From Lichenicola sp964236105 (lineage in GTDB: Bacteria > Pseudomonadota > Alphaproteobacteria > Acetobacterales > Acetobacteraceae): a DNA stretch of 64,000 nucleotides. Of the stretch, positions 8,405 to 17,572 are shown one piece after another. The notes beneath the pieces are model-generated. The model searched no databases. It saw only the letters and a program-made list of their open reading frames with translations, and had not been told where the DNA came from. Both the position numbers and the translations under genes were made by a program. The stretch's first letter is position 1. Each line of letters opens with the position of its first letter. The stretch spans positions 186,001 to 250,000 of the forward strand of contig CAXSBC010000005.1 of the NCBI GenBank assembly GCA_964236105.1. Direction: 5' to 3'.

Positions 8405-9223
8405 ATGGCGCACGTCCCCACACTCGGCCTGAACCAGGGCGGCGCGATCCCGCAGCTCGGCTACGGCGTGTTCAAGGTCGATCCGGACGCGGCCGAGCAG
8501 GCGGTCGGGCTGGCGCTGCAGGCCGGCTACCGCTCGATCGACACCGCCCGGATCTATCGCAACGAGAGCGGCGTCGGCGCCGGCATCGCCCGCTCGGGGC
8601 TGGACCGCAGCACGCTGTTCGTCACCACCAAGCTGTGGAACGACGACCAGGGCTACGACTCCACCCTGCGCGCCTTCGACGCCAGCCTGGAGCGGCTCGG
8701 GCTGGAGTATGTCGATCTCTATCTGATCCACTGGCCCAAGCCCGCCCAGGACAAATATGTCGAGAGCTGGCGCGCGCTGGAGCGGCTGCGTGAGGACGGG
8801 CGGGCGCGTGCGATCGGCGTCTCGAACTTCCAGATCCCGCATCTGGAGCGGCTGCTGGCGGAGACCGCAACCGTGCCCGCGGTGAACCAGATCGAGCTGC
8901 ACCCGACCTGGCCGCAGAACGCCCTGCACGCGTTCCACCAGGCGCACGGCATCGTCACCGAGGCGTGGAGCCCGCTGGCGCAGGGCGAGCTGGACGCGCC
9001 GGCGATCGTCGAGGTGGCGCAGAAGCACGATCGCACGCCGGCCCAGGTGGTGCTGCGCTGGCACATGCAGCGCGGCATCGTCGCCATCCCGAAATCGATC
9101 ACCCCGTCGCGCATCGCCGAGAACATCGCGATCTTCGACTTCGTGCTCGATCCGGCCGACATGGAGCAACTGCAGAGCCTCGACACCGGCCGCCGTATCG
9201 GGCCCGACCCGAACACCTTCTGA
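8405..9223 (+). CDS. Aldo/keto reductase (2,5-diketo-D-gluconate reductase-like)
   Basis: A 272-aa NADPH-dependent (beta/alpha)8-barrel oxidoreductase. The catalytic tetrad is visible: Asp and Tyr in SIDTARIY, Lys in TTKLW and His in LIHWPKP. The cofactor-binding signature IPKSITPSRIAEN lies near the C-terminus. It is closest in pattern to the DkgA/DkgB group, which reduces small aldehydes and keto sugars; the true substrate cannot be read from sequence. A strong ribosome site (aaggag, 6 bases from the ATG) suggests independent translation. It sits between lspA and the DUF3035 lipoprotein gene, two genes that are often neighbours. Confidence 0.88.
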   Translation: MAHVPTLGLNQGGAIPQLGYGVFKVDPDAAEQAVGLALQAGYRSIDTARIYRNESGVGAGIARSGLDRSTLFVTTKLWNDDQGYDSTLRAFDASLERLGLEYVDLYLIHWPKPAQDKYVESWRALERLREDGRARAIGVSNFQIPHLERLLAETATVPAVNQIELHPTWPQNALHAFHQAHGIVTEAWSPLAQGELDAPAIVEVAQKHDRTPAQVVLRWHMQRGIVAIPKSITPSRIAENIAIFDFVLDPADMEQLQSLDTGRRIGPDPNTF

Positions 9224-9297
9224 GCCGACCGGGGCCGGCCGCGTCCGCGTCATCGTGATGCTTGTCGCAGACGCGGATTCCGGCCTATTAGGCGGCC

Positions 9298-9843
9298 ATG
9301 TCCGTGTCCCATCCCCGCCTCGTCCTGCTGGCCGCCGTGTCGGCCACCGGGCTCATGCTTTCGGCCTGCAGCGGCGACGAGATCGAGCGCGACTTCGGCT
9401 TGACCCGCACCTCGCCGGACGAGTTCACCGTCACCACCCGCGCGCCGCTGTCGATGCCGCCTGGCGCCAGCCTGCAGCCGCCCACGCCCGGCGCCGACCG
9501 GCCGCAGGAGGAGAGCACCCAGACCCAGGCGCTCGAGACGCTGGCCCCGAACGTCGCCCTGCAGGGGTCCGGCGGCGCCACCAGCGCCGGGCAGCAGGCT
9601 CTGGTCGCAGGCGCCGGCCAGGCCAGCGCGCAGGCCTCCACCGGCGGGGCGCTGGATCACCCGAACCAGGGCTTCGTCAACGAGCTGATGTTCTGGAACG
9701 GCGGCAAGGCCGGCGAGGTGGTCGATGCCGGCGCCGAGCGGCAGCGCCTGCAGGAGAACGCAGCCCTCGGCCGCAGCCCGACGGTCGGCGCCACCCCCAC
9801 CGTCAAGATCAGCAAGCCGGGCTTCTTCGGCAGCCTGTTCTAG
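9298..9843 (+). CDS. DUF3035 outer-membrane lipoprotein (BamF-like)
   Basis: A 181-aa lipoprotein with a lipobox ending in LSAC at about residue 23. The conserved block FGLTRTSPDEFTVTTRAPLS that defines DUF3035 follows. A family member in Caulobacter is described as BamF, an accessory part of the beta-barrel assembly machine; that function is transferred by family and not shown here. The C-terminal half carries the family's short motif NQGFVNELMFWNGG. It needs LspA, encoded two genes upstream, for maturation. Confidence 0.82.
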   Translation: MSVSHPRLVLLAAVSATGLMLSACSGDEIERDFGLTRTSPDEFTVTTRAPLSMPPGASLQPPTPGADRPQEESTQTQALETLAPNVALQGSGGATSAGQQALVAGAGQASAQASTGGALDHPNQGFVNELMFWNGGKAGEVVDAGAERQRLQENAALGRSPTVGATPTVKISKPGFFGSLF

Positions 9844-9866
9844 GCAGTCCGCGCTGCGGACCGCCG

Positions 9867-11699
9867 ATGTCGCCGTCCGTCTCCGCAGCATTGCGTCCGT
9901 CGATCCGGCGCCTGTCGGAGCGCGTGGTCAACCGGATCGCCGCCGGCGAGGTGATCGAGCGGCCGGGTGCGGCGGTCAAGGAGCTGGTCGAGAACGCGAT
10001 CGATGCCGGCGCCACCCGGATCGGGGTGTCGCTGACCGATGGCGGCATCACCCGGATCGAGGTGGTCGATGACGGCATCGGCATGGCGCACGCCGAGCTG
10101 GCGCTGGCCGTCGAGCGGCACTGCACCTCCAAGCTCGCCGACGAGACGCTGGTGGCGATCGCGACACTCGGCTTCCGCGGCGAGGCGCTGCCCAGCATCG
10201 GCGCCGCCGCACGCCTGTGTTTGACCTCGCGACCGAACGGCGCGGGCCAGAGCGAGGCGTGGCGGCTGCGGGTCGAGGGCGGGCTGGTGCAGGCGGCCGA
10301 GCCCTGCGCCGGGCCGGCCGGCACCCAGGTGCTGGTCGAGGACCTGTTCTTCGCCACGCCCGCGCGCCGCAAGTTCCTGAAAAGCCCGCGGGTCGAGGCG
10401 GGACATGCCGAAATCGTCGTGCGCCGCCTGGCGCTGGCAGCGCCGGCGACCGCGTTCCGGCTGCAGATCGACGGCCGGGTGCTGCTGGATCTGCCGCGCC
10501 AGGACCGGGCGGCGCGCGTGGCGGCGCTGCTGTGCGAGGCGGGCCCTGAGGGGCTGCTCGCGGTCGAGGGCGAGCGCGACGGGATCGTGCTGTCCGGCTA
10601 TGCCTGCGGTCCGGCGGTGCACCGGGCCACGGTGAACGGCCAGTTCCTGGTGGTGAACGGCCGGCCGGTGGCCGATCCGGTGCTGCGCGCCGCGATCCGG
10701 GTGGCCTACCGGTCGGTGATCGAGCAGGGACGCCATGCGGTGGTCGCGCTGTTTCTCGACATCCCGGCGGACCGGCTCGACGTCAACGTGCATCCGGCCA
10801 AGACCGAGCTGCGCTACGCCGATCCGGCGGCGGTGCGGTCGCTGCTGATCGGCAGCCTGGGCCGGGCGCTGGGCGGCGGCGCCGGGCAAGGCGGGGTGCA
10901 GGCAGGCGCCCTGGCGGGCCGGCGGCCGGGACCCGCGATCTGGTATCCGCCGGAACGCGCCGGCGCGGACGCCATGGAAGCGGGCTTCGCGGAAGCGCAG
11001 CTGGGGCTGGCCGCGCGTCCGGCCGCGCGCGTGCTGCCGGGCCCGGACCCGCGGCCGGCGGCAGCGTCCGAACCCCCGGCGTCGCCGGCCGGAGCGATGG
11101 CGCATCCGCTCGGCGCCCCGGTGGCGCAGGTGCTGGACACCTATGTCATCGCGGTGGCCGGGGACGGCAGCCTGGTGCTGGTCGATCAGCATGCGGCGCA
11201 TGAGCGGCTGACGCACGAACGGCTGCGGGAGCAGTATCTGGAGGGCGGGATCCGGGCGCAGCGGCTGCTGCTGCCCGACGTGATCGACCTGCCGGCACAG
11301 CAGGCCGACCGGCTGCTGGAGCATGCCGGCACGCTGGCGGCGTTCGGCATCGAGATCGAGCCGTTCGGCGGCCGCTCGGTGCTGCTGCGCGCGGTGCCGG
11401 CGCTGCTGGGCAACCCGGACCCCGCAGCGCTGCTGCGCGACCTCGCCGAGGAGCTCGGCGCGGACGAGCTGGCCACGCCCGACGAGGCGGAGACGCTGAC
11501 CGGCCGCCTCGACGCGGTGATCGCCCGCATGGCCTGCCACGGCAGCATCCGCGCCGGACGCCGCCTGTCCACCGAGGAGATGGACCGGCTGCTGCGGCAG
11601 ATGGAGGCGACGCCGCGCGCCGCCACCTGCAGCCACGGCCGCCCCACCTTTCTCAGGCTCAGCCGGGCCGAGATCGAGCGGATGTTCGGCCGGCGCTAG
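9867..11699 (+). CDS. mutL: DNA mismatch repair protein MutL
   Basis: A 610-aa GHKL-ATPase that links MutS mismatch recognition to strand removal. The N-terminal ATPase motifs are ELVENAIDAGA (about residues 39-49), VDDGIGM (67-73) and GFRGEALPSIG. The C-terminal dimerisation domain begins near QVLDTYVIA and includes DQHAAHERL and ACHGSIRAGR. DQHAAHE resembles the DQHA(X)2E(X)4E metal-site motif of MutL endonucleases, and CSHGRPT near the end matches their C-terminal metal motif, so nicking activity is plausible. The ATG 23 bases after the lipoprotein gene is the first start giving a normal N-terminus. Confidence 0.95.
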   Translation: MSPSVSAALRPSIRRLSERVVNRIAAGEVIERPGAAVKELVENAIDAGATRIGVSLTDGGITRIEVVDDGIGMAHAELALAVERHCTSKLADETLVAIATLGFRGEALPSIGAAARLCLTSRPNGAGQSEAWRLRVEGGLVQAAEPCAGPAGTQVLVEDLFFATPARRKFLKSPRVEAGHAEIVVRRLALAAPATAFRLQIDGRVLLDLPRQDRAARVAALLCEAGPEGLLAVEGERDGIVLSGYACGPAVHRATVNGQFLVVNGRPVADPVLRAAIRVAYRSVIEQGRHAVVALFLDIPADRLDVNVHPAKTELRYADPAAVRSLLIGSLGRALGGGAGQGGVQAGALAGRRPGPAIWYPPERAGADAMEAGFAEAQLGLAARPAARVLPGPDPRPAAASEPPASPAGAMAHPLGAPVAQVLDTYVIAVAGDGSLVLVDQHAAHERLTHERLREQYLEGGIRAQRLLLPDVIDLPAQQADRLLEHAGTLAAFGIEIEPFGGRSVLLRAVPALLGNPDPAALLRDLAEELGADELATPDEAETLTGRLDAVIARMACHGSIRAGRRLSTEEMDRLLRQMEATPRAATCSHGRPTFLRLSRAEIERMFGRR

Positions 11700-11708
11700 G
11701 GCAAAGCA

Positions 11709-11729
11709 GGCCGGGGCGGCGGCCCGGCC
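11709..11729. terminator. Hairpin between convergent mutL and the repeat-protein gene
   Basis: A 7-bp perfect inverted repeat (ggccggg / cccggcc) with a 7-base loop lies 9 bases after the mutL stop and before the stop of the convergent minus-strand gene. There is no T-run on either side, so it is at best a weak or factor-assisted terminator. Confidence 0.3.
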
Positions 11730-11745
11730 GTGCGTGCGTCCGGCG

Positions 11746-14163
11746 TCAGCCGGTGACCAGGACGCCGCCAGCCCCCATGGACAGGCCGACATGCGACACG
11801 CCAAGCAGCGTCACGCTGCCGCCTGTGCTGTCCAGCGACAGCGTGGTGCTGCCGCCGGCGGTGGCGACGTGAAGCCGCGACGGATCGGTGATCCCGCCCA
11901 GGGTCAGGCTGTCGCGATCGCTGCCGAAGCCGTGCAGGATCGTCGTGCTGTTCGTCATCTCGGCCAGGATGCTGACCCGGCCGTCGCCGTTCAGGAACGC
12001 CTCGAGCCGCCCGGCCTGGTTGTCGAGGCTGGCCTGCTCGGTGCCGCCCCAGTAGGCGGACGCGCCGCCCTGGATGACGGCCTGGATCGAGCCGGACGCG
12101 TCGCCGCTCCGGGTCGAGGACACGATGGTGTCCGTCGCCCGGCCGGTCCAGATCGTCTGCCGGGTGAGGCCGCCGAAGATCGTGGTGGCGTCGCCCGGAT
12201 CGTCGCCATTCACGATCAGCTGCGTGCCGCCGGTATCGTGGCTGCCGATCACCTCCAGGGTGGCCCTGCCGCCGAAGATGGTCTGCGCGCCGCTGCCGGC
12301 CTGCAGCTGCAGCGTGCCGCCCGCATCGCCCGCCGTCGCCACCAGCCGTTCGGCGCCGCCGGCGACCGTGACCGAGCCGGAGCCGCCATGAATGGTGACG
12401 GTCGCGCCTGCCACCGTGCCGCCATTGACCGCGACCGCGCCGCCCTGGTCGTCGATCTCGGTCTGCTCGCCGCCCAGCTGCAGGCTGGTGCTCGAGCCCG
12501 CCTGCGCCGCGATGGTGAGGGAGGCGCCGGGCGCGCTGGCCGCGGCGGCGGTCACGGTGGCGGTGGCGCCGCCGGTCCAGAGCATCTGCGCGCCGTGGCC
12601 GCCCGTGAGCTGCAGGTGGCCGGACAAAGTGGCCGCGCCCACCACCACCTGCGAGCCGAAGCCGGTCTCAGTGACGCCGGCATCCTGGCCGTTGAGAAAG
12701 ATCGTCTGCGTGCCGCCGCCGGTGAGGTCGATCCGGCCGCCGCCGGCATCGAGCGCCACCACGCCGCCGCCGGCGGCAAGCACGGCGTCCCGTCCCGACA
12801 GGACGGCATTTACGGCGCCGGCCACGCTGACCTGCGCGTCGTCGCCGCCGAGGCTCAGCTGCGCGGTTGCCAAGACGCTGACGGCGATCCGGGCGTCGTC
12901 GGCCCGGTTGTCGATGGTGAGCGCGCCGAACGAGCCCGACACCGCAATTGGCGCGGCGCCGTCGAGGCTCGCCGACGCAAAGCCCGGGCTCTGGCCGATG
13001 ACGGTCAGCCGCTGCCCCTGCGCGTGCAGCGCCACGGTCTGGTCTGCGCCGACGGTGACGATGTCGGTGCCGTTGCTGGTGACGGTCTTCGGCCCGATGC
13101 CGCCAGCCAGGGTGATGGTGTTGGTGGACCCGGGCAGCGTGGTGATGACGCCGGTATCGTCGATGTTGGCGTAGCGGTTGTCGTCGATCGACTGCACCGT
13201 CGCCGGGGCGGCATCCGATGAGAACGCGGCCGAGAGATCCTGCGTCACCACCGGATGCGCCACGTCGATCGACAGCGATCCGCCGCCCGGACTGGTGCCG
13301 GCGCCCGTCTCGACGCCGAGATAGGTGCTGCCGAGCGACCAGCGCGACAGGTCGAGAAAGGCTGCCGCATTCGCCGGATCCTGCGCCGCCATGGCGTCGG
13401 TCATGCGCAGGAGCGCCTGGTTCAGGTCGATGTCGATCGTGTGCAGGCCGCCGGGGTCGGCGGCAAAGGCCAGCGCGTTGACCGAGGCGTCGCTGACCAG
13501 CGTCGCCGCTGACGGGCTCCAGGATTGCGACGACAGGTTGTAGATCTGCTGGTAGTCGTTCCCCTTGGCGATGGTCTGGTACGGTCCTGGCTGGCCGCGG
13601 AAGTCGGTCAGCGGGACCTGCAGGAACAGCTCCAGCGTCGGCAGCGACGCCGTGTAGGACGGGGTGTCGCTGCGGTTGAAGAACACCGTGAAGGCGTTGA
13701 ACGCGATCGCGGTGCCGTCGCCGGCATCGGCCGACGCCACCCGCTCGTCGGCGCTGAAGGCGATCTGGTGGTCGAAGGTGAGGGTGCCGGGCGCATAGCC
13801 GGTGGTCTGCAGGAACGTGTCGCGGGTCGATCCGCCGCTCGCGGCCAGCCGGTAGGTCTCGTCGCCGGGGGGCCCGTAGACCACGAACGCGCTGCCGTCG
13901 GCGGCGGTGCCGGTGTGCCAGGAGGCCACGGCGGCACCCAGCAGCGGGTCGGTGTCGGCCGTATCGGACAGGATCGGGTCGGCCGCGTCGAAGATCTGGT
14001 CGGCCGGCGTGTTCCACTGGGTGACGTTCCATCCGGCATCGCTGCCCTGGCCGACCGGAGCGGGCTCCGGCTGGAACTGCTCGGCCCCGTCCGCCACCGT
14101 ACCGGTCGAGAACAGCATCGCCGGACCGGCGACGCTGGGATCGACGAAGACTGCCGTTGTCAT
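11746..14163 (-). CDS. Large glycine-rich beta-repeat protein, probable type I secretion substrate
   Basis: A protein of about 805 aa with no Sec signal peptide. Residues 1 to about 330 form a non-repeated domain. The rest is a long run of short G-, T-, V- and A-rich strands with motifs such as GGxGAQTI, TIFGG and TIHGGSGSV, giving a beta-solenoid or beta-roll look. The C-terminus (STTLSLDSTGGSVTLLGVSH) resembles the terminal strands of RTX-type calcium-binding proteins exported by type I systems, although classic GGxGxDxUx nonapeptides are absent. The ATG at 14163 is preceded by aggaaa at suitable distance; another ATG lies 8 codons upstream. It may be an adhesin or matrix protein; no function is assignable. 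Confidence 0.65.
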   Translation of the reverse strand: MTTAVFVDPSVAGPAMLFSTGTVADGAEQFQPEPAPVGQGSDAGWNVTQWNTPADQIFDAADPILSDTADTDPLLGAAVASWHTGTAADGSAFVVYGPPGDETYRLAASGGSTRDTFLQTTGYAPGTLTFDHQIAFSADERVASADAGDGTAIAFNAFTVFFNRSDTPSYTASLPTLELFLQVPLTDFRGQPGPYQTIAKGNDYQQIYNLSSQSWSPSAATLVSDASVNALAFAADPGGLHTIDIDLNQALLRMTDAMAAQDPANAAAFLDLSRWSLGSTYLGVETGAGTSPGGGSLSIDVAHPVVTQDLSAAFSSDAAPATVQSIDDNRYANIDDTGVITTLPGSTNTITLAGGIGPKTVTSNGTDIVTVGADQTVALHAQGQRLTVIGQSPGFASASLDGAAPIAVSGSFGALTIDNRADDARIAVSVLATAQLSLGGDDAQVSVAGAVNAVLSGRDAVLAAGGGVVALDAGGGRIDLTGGGTQTIFLNGQDAGVTETGFGSQVVVGAATLSGHLQLTGGHGAQMLWTGGATATVTAAAASAPGASLTIAAQAGSSTSLQLGGEQTEIDDQGGAVAVNGGTVAGATVTIHGGSGSVTVAGGAERLVATAGDAGGTLQLQAGSGAQTIFGGRATLEVIGSHDTGGTQLIVNGDDPGDATTIFGGLTRQTIWTGRATDTIVSSTRSGDASGSIQAVIQGGASAYWGGTEQASLDNQAGRLEAFLNGDGRVSILAEMTNSTTILHGFGSDRDSLTLGGITDPSRLHVATAGGSTTLSLDSTGGSVTLLGVSHVGLSMGAGGVLVTG

Positions 14164-14396
14164 GGGACGCGTTTCCTGCCGATCCATCGAGACCGGCAGC
14201 TTGCAGGCAAGAGGTGAACGAATTCTCTAGAACGAGCGGATGAACCGCGCGTCCGGCCTGGCGGGCGATGGGCCCACCGCCCGCACGCGCCGTCGGGCGG
14301 CCCGCTCTGGTGCCCCGCTGCGGCGCGCCCTAGGATGAACAGGCTGTCGCGATGGCGCCGCCATGCCGCAGCCTGACCATCGGGACGACGTGATCC

Positions 14397-15938
14397 GTGC
14401 ATCTGCCCCTGCTCTCCATCCTCACCTTTCTGCCGATGGCGGGCGCGCTGGCGCTGCTGCTGGTGCGCGGCACGCCGGCCGCGATCGAGCGTACCGCCCG
14501 GCAGGTGGCGCTCGGCACGACGCTGCTGACGCTGCTGCTGGCGCTGCTGCTCTGGGTCCGCTTCGTGCCCGGCCAGGCCGGCTTCCAGTTCGAGGACCGC
14601 GCCGACTGGGTGACCGGCTTCGGCATCTCCTTCCATCTGGGGCTCGACGGCATCAGCCTGCTGTTCGTGGTGCTGACCGCCGCCATCACGCCGGTGGCGA
14701 TCCTGGCCAGCTGGCACGCGGTCGAGAGCCGGCTGCGCGACTACATGATCGCGGTGCTGCTGCTGGAGACCACCCTGCTGGGTCTGTTCTCGGCGCTCGA
14801 TTTCGTCGTGTTCTACGTGTTCTACGAGTCGACGCTGATCCCGGGCTCGCTGCTGATCGGCATCTGGGGCGGACCCAAGCGCGTCTATGCCTCGATCAAG
14901 TTCTTCCTGTTCACCTTCGGCGGCTCGCTGTTCATGCTGCTGGCGCTGCTGGCCATGTGGCACATCGCCGGCACCACCGACATCCCGGTGCTGCTGCGCA
15001 CGCGCTTCGCGCCGGCCACGCAGGGCTGGATGTTCCTGGCCTTCGTGCTCGCCTTCGGGGTCAAGCTGCCGCTGTTCCCGCTGCATAGCTGGCTGCCGGA
15101 CGCTTATACCGAGGCGCCGTCCGCCGCGACGGCCCTGCTGTCCGGCGTGCTCGCCAAGGCCGGGGCCTACGGCTTCCTGCGCTTTGCGATCGCCATGCTG
15201 CCGGCGGCGTCGCATCGCTATGCGCCCTGGATGATCACGCTCGGCATCATAGCCGTGATCTACGCGGCGATCATCGCTCTCGCGCAGACCGACATGAAGC
15301 GGCTGGTGGCCTATTCCTCGCTGTCGCATATGGGGCTGGTGCTGGTCGGGCTGTTCACGCTCAACGCCACCGGCATCGATGGTGCCGTGTTCGTCATGCT
15401 GAGCCACGGCATCATCATCGCCGCCCTGTTCTTCGTCGTGGCCATGCTGGGCGACCGCGCCGGCACACGGACCGTCAGCGGCTTCGGCGGCGTGGCGGGC
15501 CGAATGCCGGTGCTGGCGAGCCTGGCGATGCTGTTCGCCATGGCCAATATCGGCCTGCCCGGCACCGGCAGCTTCGTCGGCGAGCTGCTGGTGATGATCG
15601 GCGCCATCCATGTCGGCTTCTGGGTGGCGCTGCTGTCCGGCTCGGCGATGATCCTGGGTGCCGTCTACATGCTGGTGCTGTATCGCCGCGTCATGTTCGA
15701 GGGCGTGGGCAGCCTGGTGACGGCGTTGCGCGACCTGTCGCCGCGCGAGGTGGCGGTGCTGGCGCCGCTCGCCGCCGTCACGCTGTGGATGGGCATCTAT
15801 CCGTCCTCCTTCACCCGCGTCTTCGACCCTGCGGTGACCGCGATCGCGGCCATGCGCGGCGAGGGTCCGGTCGCCCTTGGAACGCCGCCGGCCGCGACGG
15901 TGCCGGTGGCCCACGATCTGCCGGCGGGCCATGGCTGA
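14397..15938 (+). CDS. nuoM: NADH-quinone oxidoreductase chain M (NuoM family), solitary
   Basis: A 513-aa antiporter-like membrane subunit with about 14 transmembrane helices. The conserved features of proton-pumping NuoM are visible: the helix with VFYVFYESTLIPGSLLIG (essential Glu), LAFGVKLPLFPLHSWLPDAY (essential Lys) and the loop HSWLPDAYTEAPSAATALL. The start is a GTG matching the usual M-hydrophobic N-terminus. No other nuo gene is nearby: upstream is the convergent-side repeat protein and downstream a P450. It could be a second NuoM copy, part of a split complex I operon, or a subunit of a related hydrogenase/antiporter complex. Confidence 0.85.
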   Translation: MHLPLLSILTFLPMAGALALLLVRGTPAAIERTARQVALGTTLLTLLLALLLWVRFVPGQAGFQFEDRADWVTGFGISFHLGLDGISLLFVVLTAAITPVAILASWHAVESRLRDYMIAVLLLETTLLGLFSALDFVVFYVFYESTLIPGSLLIGIWGGPKRVYASIKFFLFTFGGSLFMLLALLAMWHIAGTTDIPVLLRTRFAPATQGWMFLAFVLAFGVKLPLFPLHSWLPDAYTEAPSAATALLSGVLAKAGAYGFLRFAIAMLPAASHRYAPWMITLGIIAVIYAAIIALAQTDMKRLVAYSSLSHMGLVLVGLFTLNATGIDGAVFVMLSHGIIIAALFFVVAMLGDRAGTRTVSGFGGVAGRMPVLASLAMLFAMANIGLPGTGSFVGELLVMIGAIHVGFWVALLSGSAMILGAVYMLVLYRRVMFEGVGSLVTALRDLSPREVAVLAPLAAVTLWMGIYPSSFTRVFDPAVTAIAAMRGEGPVALGTPPAATVPVAHDLPAGHG

Positions 15939-16154
15939 GGATGCCTGCCCGAGCGGGATCGGAACGGCATCGGCGGTGACGCCGTAGGGTCGGCTCCGGA
16001 ACCGTCGACCCTGCCGGCAGCCTTCCCGGCGCGATCCGTGCGTGGCCATGCGCCGCGACACCCGGCGGACCTGCCTGAACGGGAAGGCGACGCGCGACCG
16101 GTCGGATGGGCAGGTGCTGGTTGCGCGCGGCTTCCCGGACGCTACCTGATAAGG

Positions 16155-17537
16155 ATGCCCGACACCCTTCTCGCCCCCGACATCCTCGAACTGCCGCGGC
16201 CGCCGCTGCCGACCCGGCTGCGCAGCCAGGCGGAATCCTTCCTGGTACTGCGTCGCAATCCGCTCGAGCTCTGGGGGAGGCCCGCCTATCGCGAGCTGGT
16301 CCTGCCCGGCACGTTCCTGGGACGCAAGCAGATCATGCTGAACGACCCGGTGGCGATCCGCCACGTGCTGCTGGGCAACCACGAGAACTACGTCCGCAAC
16401 GAGGCGGCCCGGCGCGTGCTGCGGCCGGTGCTGGGCGACGGGCTGTTCCTGGCGGAAGGCGAGGCGTGGCGGCACCAGCGCCGGGTGATCGCGCCAGCAC
16501 TCGCGCCGCGGGTGATGCCGATCCTGTCGCGGCACATCGTCTCGGTCGCCGCAGCCGCCGAGGACGAGATGGCGCAGACGGGCAGCCGGCCGTTCGAGCT
16601 GATGCCGGTGCTGCAGCGCCTCACCCTCGACATCGCCGGCCAGTCGATGTTCTCGCTCGAGATGCGCGCGTTCGGGTCCGAGCTCCGCACGCTGCTGATC
16701 CGCTACGCGCACGACTTCGCCAAGGTCGGCCTGCTCGACATGATGCTGCCGGCAGGCTGGACCACGCCGCTCGATCGCGGCCGGGCCCGCTTCCGCGAGG
16801 ACTGGCTGGCGCTGATGGACCGCATCATCGCCGCCCGCACGGCGCAGGACGTGCCCGGCGACGAGGCGCCGCGCGACCTGTTCGACCTGCTGCGCCAGGC
16901 GCGCGACCCCGAGACCGGTCGCGGCTTCGAGCACGCGCTGCTGTGCGACGAGGTCTCGACGCTGATCCTGGCGGGTCACGAGACCACGGCCGTCTCGCTG
17001 TTCTGGGCCTGCTATGCGGCAGCCCGCCTGCCGGACTACCAGGAGGCGATCGCCGAGGAGGCGGAGGGGCTGGATCTGTCGCCGGACGGGGCCGCCGCCT
17101 CGCTGTCGCGCCTGACCTTCACCCGGGCCTTTCTCGACGAGGCGCTTCGGCTGTATCCGCCGGCCTACCTGATCGTGCGGCAGGCCAAGCAGGCCGACGT
17201 GATCGCCGGCGAACCGGTCGAGCCGGGCACGGTGGTCAGCGTCTCGCCCTGGGTGCTGCATCGTCACGAGGCGCACTGGTTCCGGCCGAACGCGTTCGAT
17301 CCCGGCCGCTTCATGCCGGGTGCGCCAGCGCCGGACCGGATGGTCTACATGCCGTTCGGCGCCGGCCCCAGGATCTGCGTCGGCGCGCAGTTCGCGCTGG
17401 CCGAGGCGACGCTGGTGCTGGCCAGGCTGGTGCGGCGCTTCAGGCTGACGCTGTCCGGCACCGGCGAGGTGCTGCCGCGCGGCCTGGTCACCACGCAGCC
17501 GGATCGGCCGGTGCGGTTCCGGCTGGTCGCGCGCTAG
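16155..17537 (+). CDS. Cytochrome P450
   Basis: A 460-aa soluble P450 monooxygenase. The haem-binding loop FGAGPRICVG places the cysteine ligand at about residue 408. The oxygen-activation helix has AGHETT (about 272-277), the K-helix ExxR is DEALR (about 328-331), and the C-helix WRHQRR is present. No fused reductase or ferredoxin domain exists and no redox partner gene lies nearby, so electrons must come from elsewhere. The pattern resembles fatty-acid or terpenoid hydroxylases of the CYP4-like bacterial group, but the substrate is unknown. The frame stays open 39 codons upstream; the ATG giving MPDTLLAP was chosen, although its ribosome site is poor. Confidence 0.9.
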   Translation: MPDTLLAPDILELPRPPLPTRLRSQAESFLVLRRNPLELWGRPAYRELVLPGTFLGRKQIMLNDPVAIRHVLLGNHENYVRNEAARRVLRPVLGDGLFLAEGEAWRHQRRVIAPALAPRVMPILSRHIVSVAAAAEDEMAQTGSRPFELMPVLQRLTLDIAGQSMFSLEMRAFGSELRTLLIRYAHDFAKVGLLDMMLPAGWTTPLDRGRARFREDWLALMDRIIAARTAQDVPGDEAPRDLFDLLRQARDPETGRGFEHALLCDEVSTLILAGHETTAVSLFWACYAAARLPDYQEAIAEEAEGLDLSPDGAAASLSRLTFTRAFLDEALRLYPPAYLIVRQAKQADVIAGEPVEPGTVVSVSPWVLHRHEAHWFRPNAFDPGRFMPGAPAPDRMVYMPFGAGPRICVGAQFALAEATLVLARLVRRFRLTLSGTGEVLPRGLVTTQPDRPVRFRLVAR

Positions 17538-17572
17538 CACGCCACCCTCGACGGCGCGACATCGGCAGCGCC

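Noticed and set aside
14160..17540. A minus-strand open frame of about 1126 codons across nuoM and the P450 gene
   Set aside because: It spans two unrelated real genes on the other strand and their gap, with low-complexity composition.
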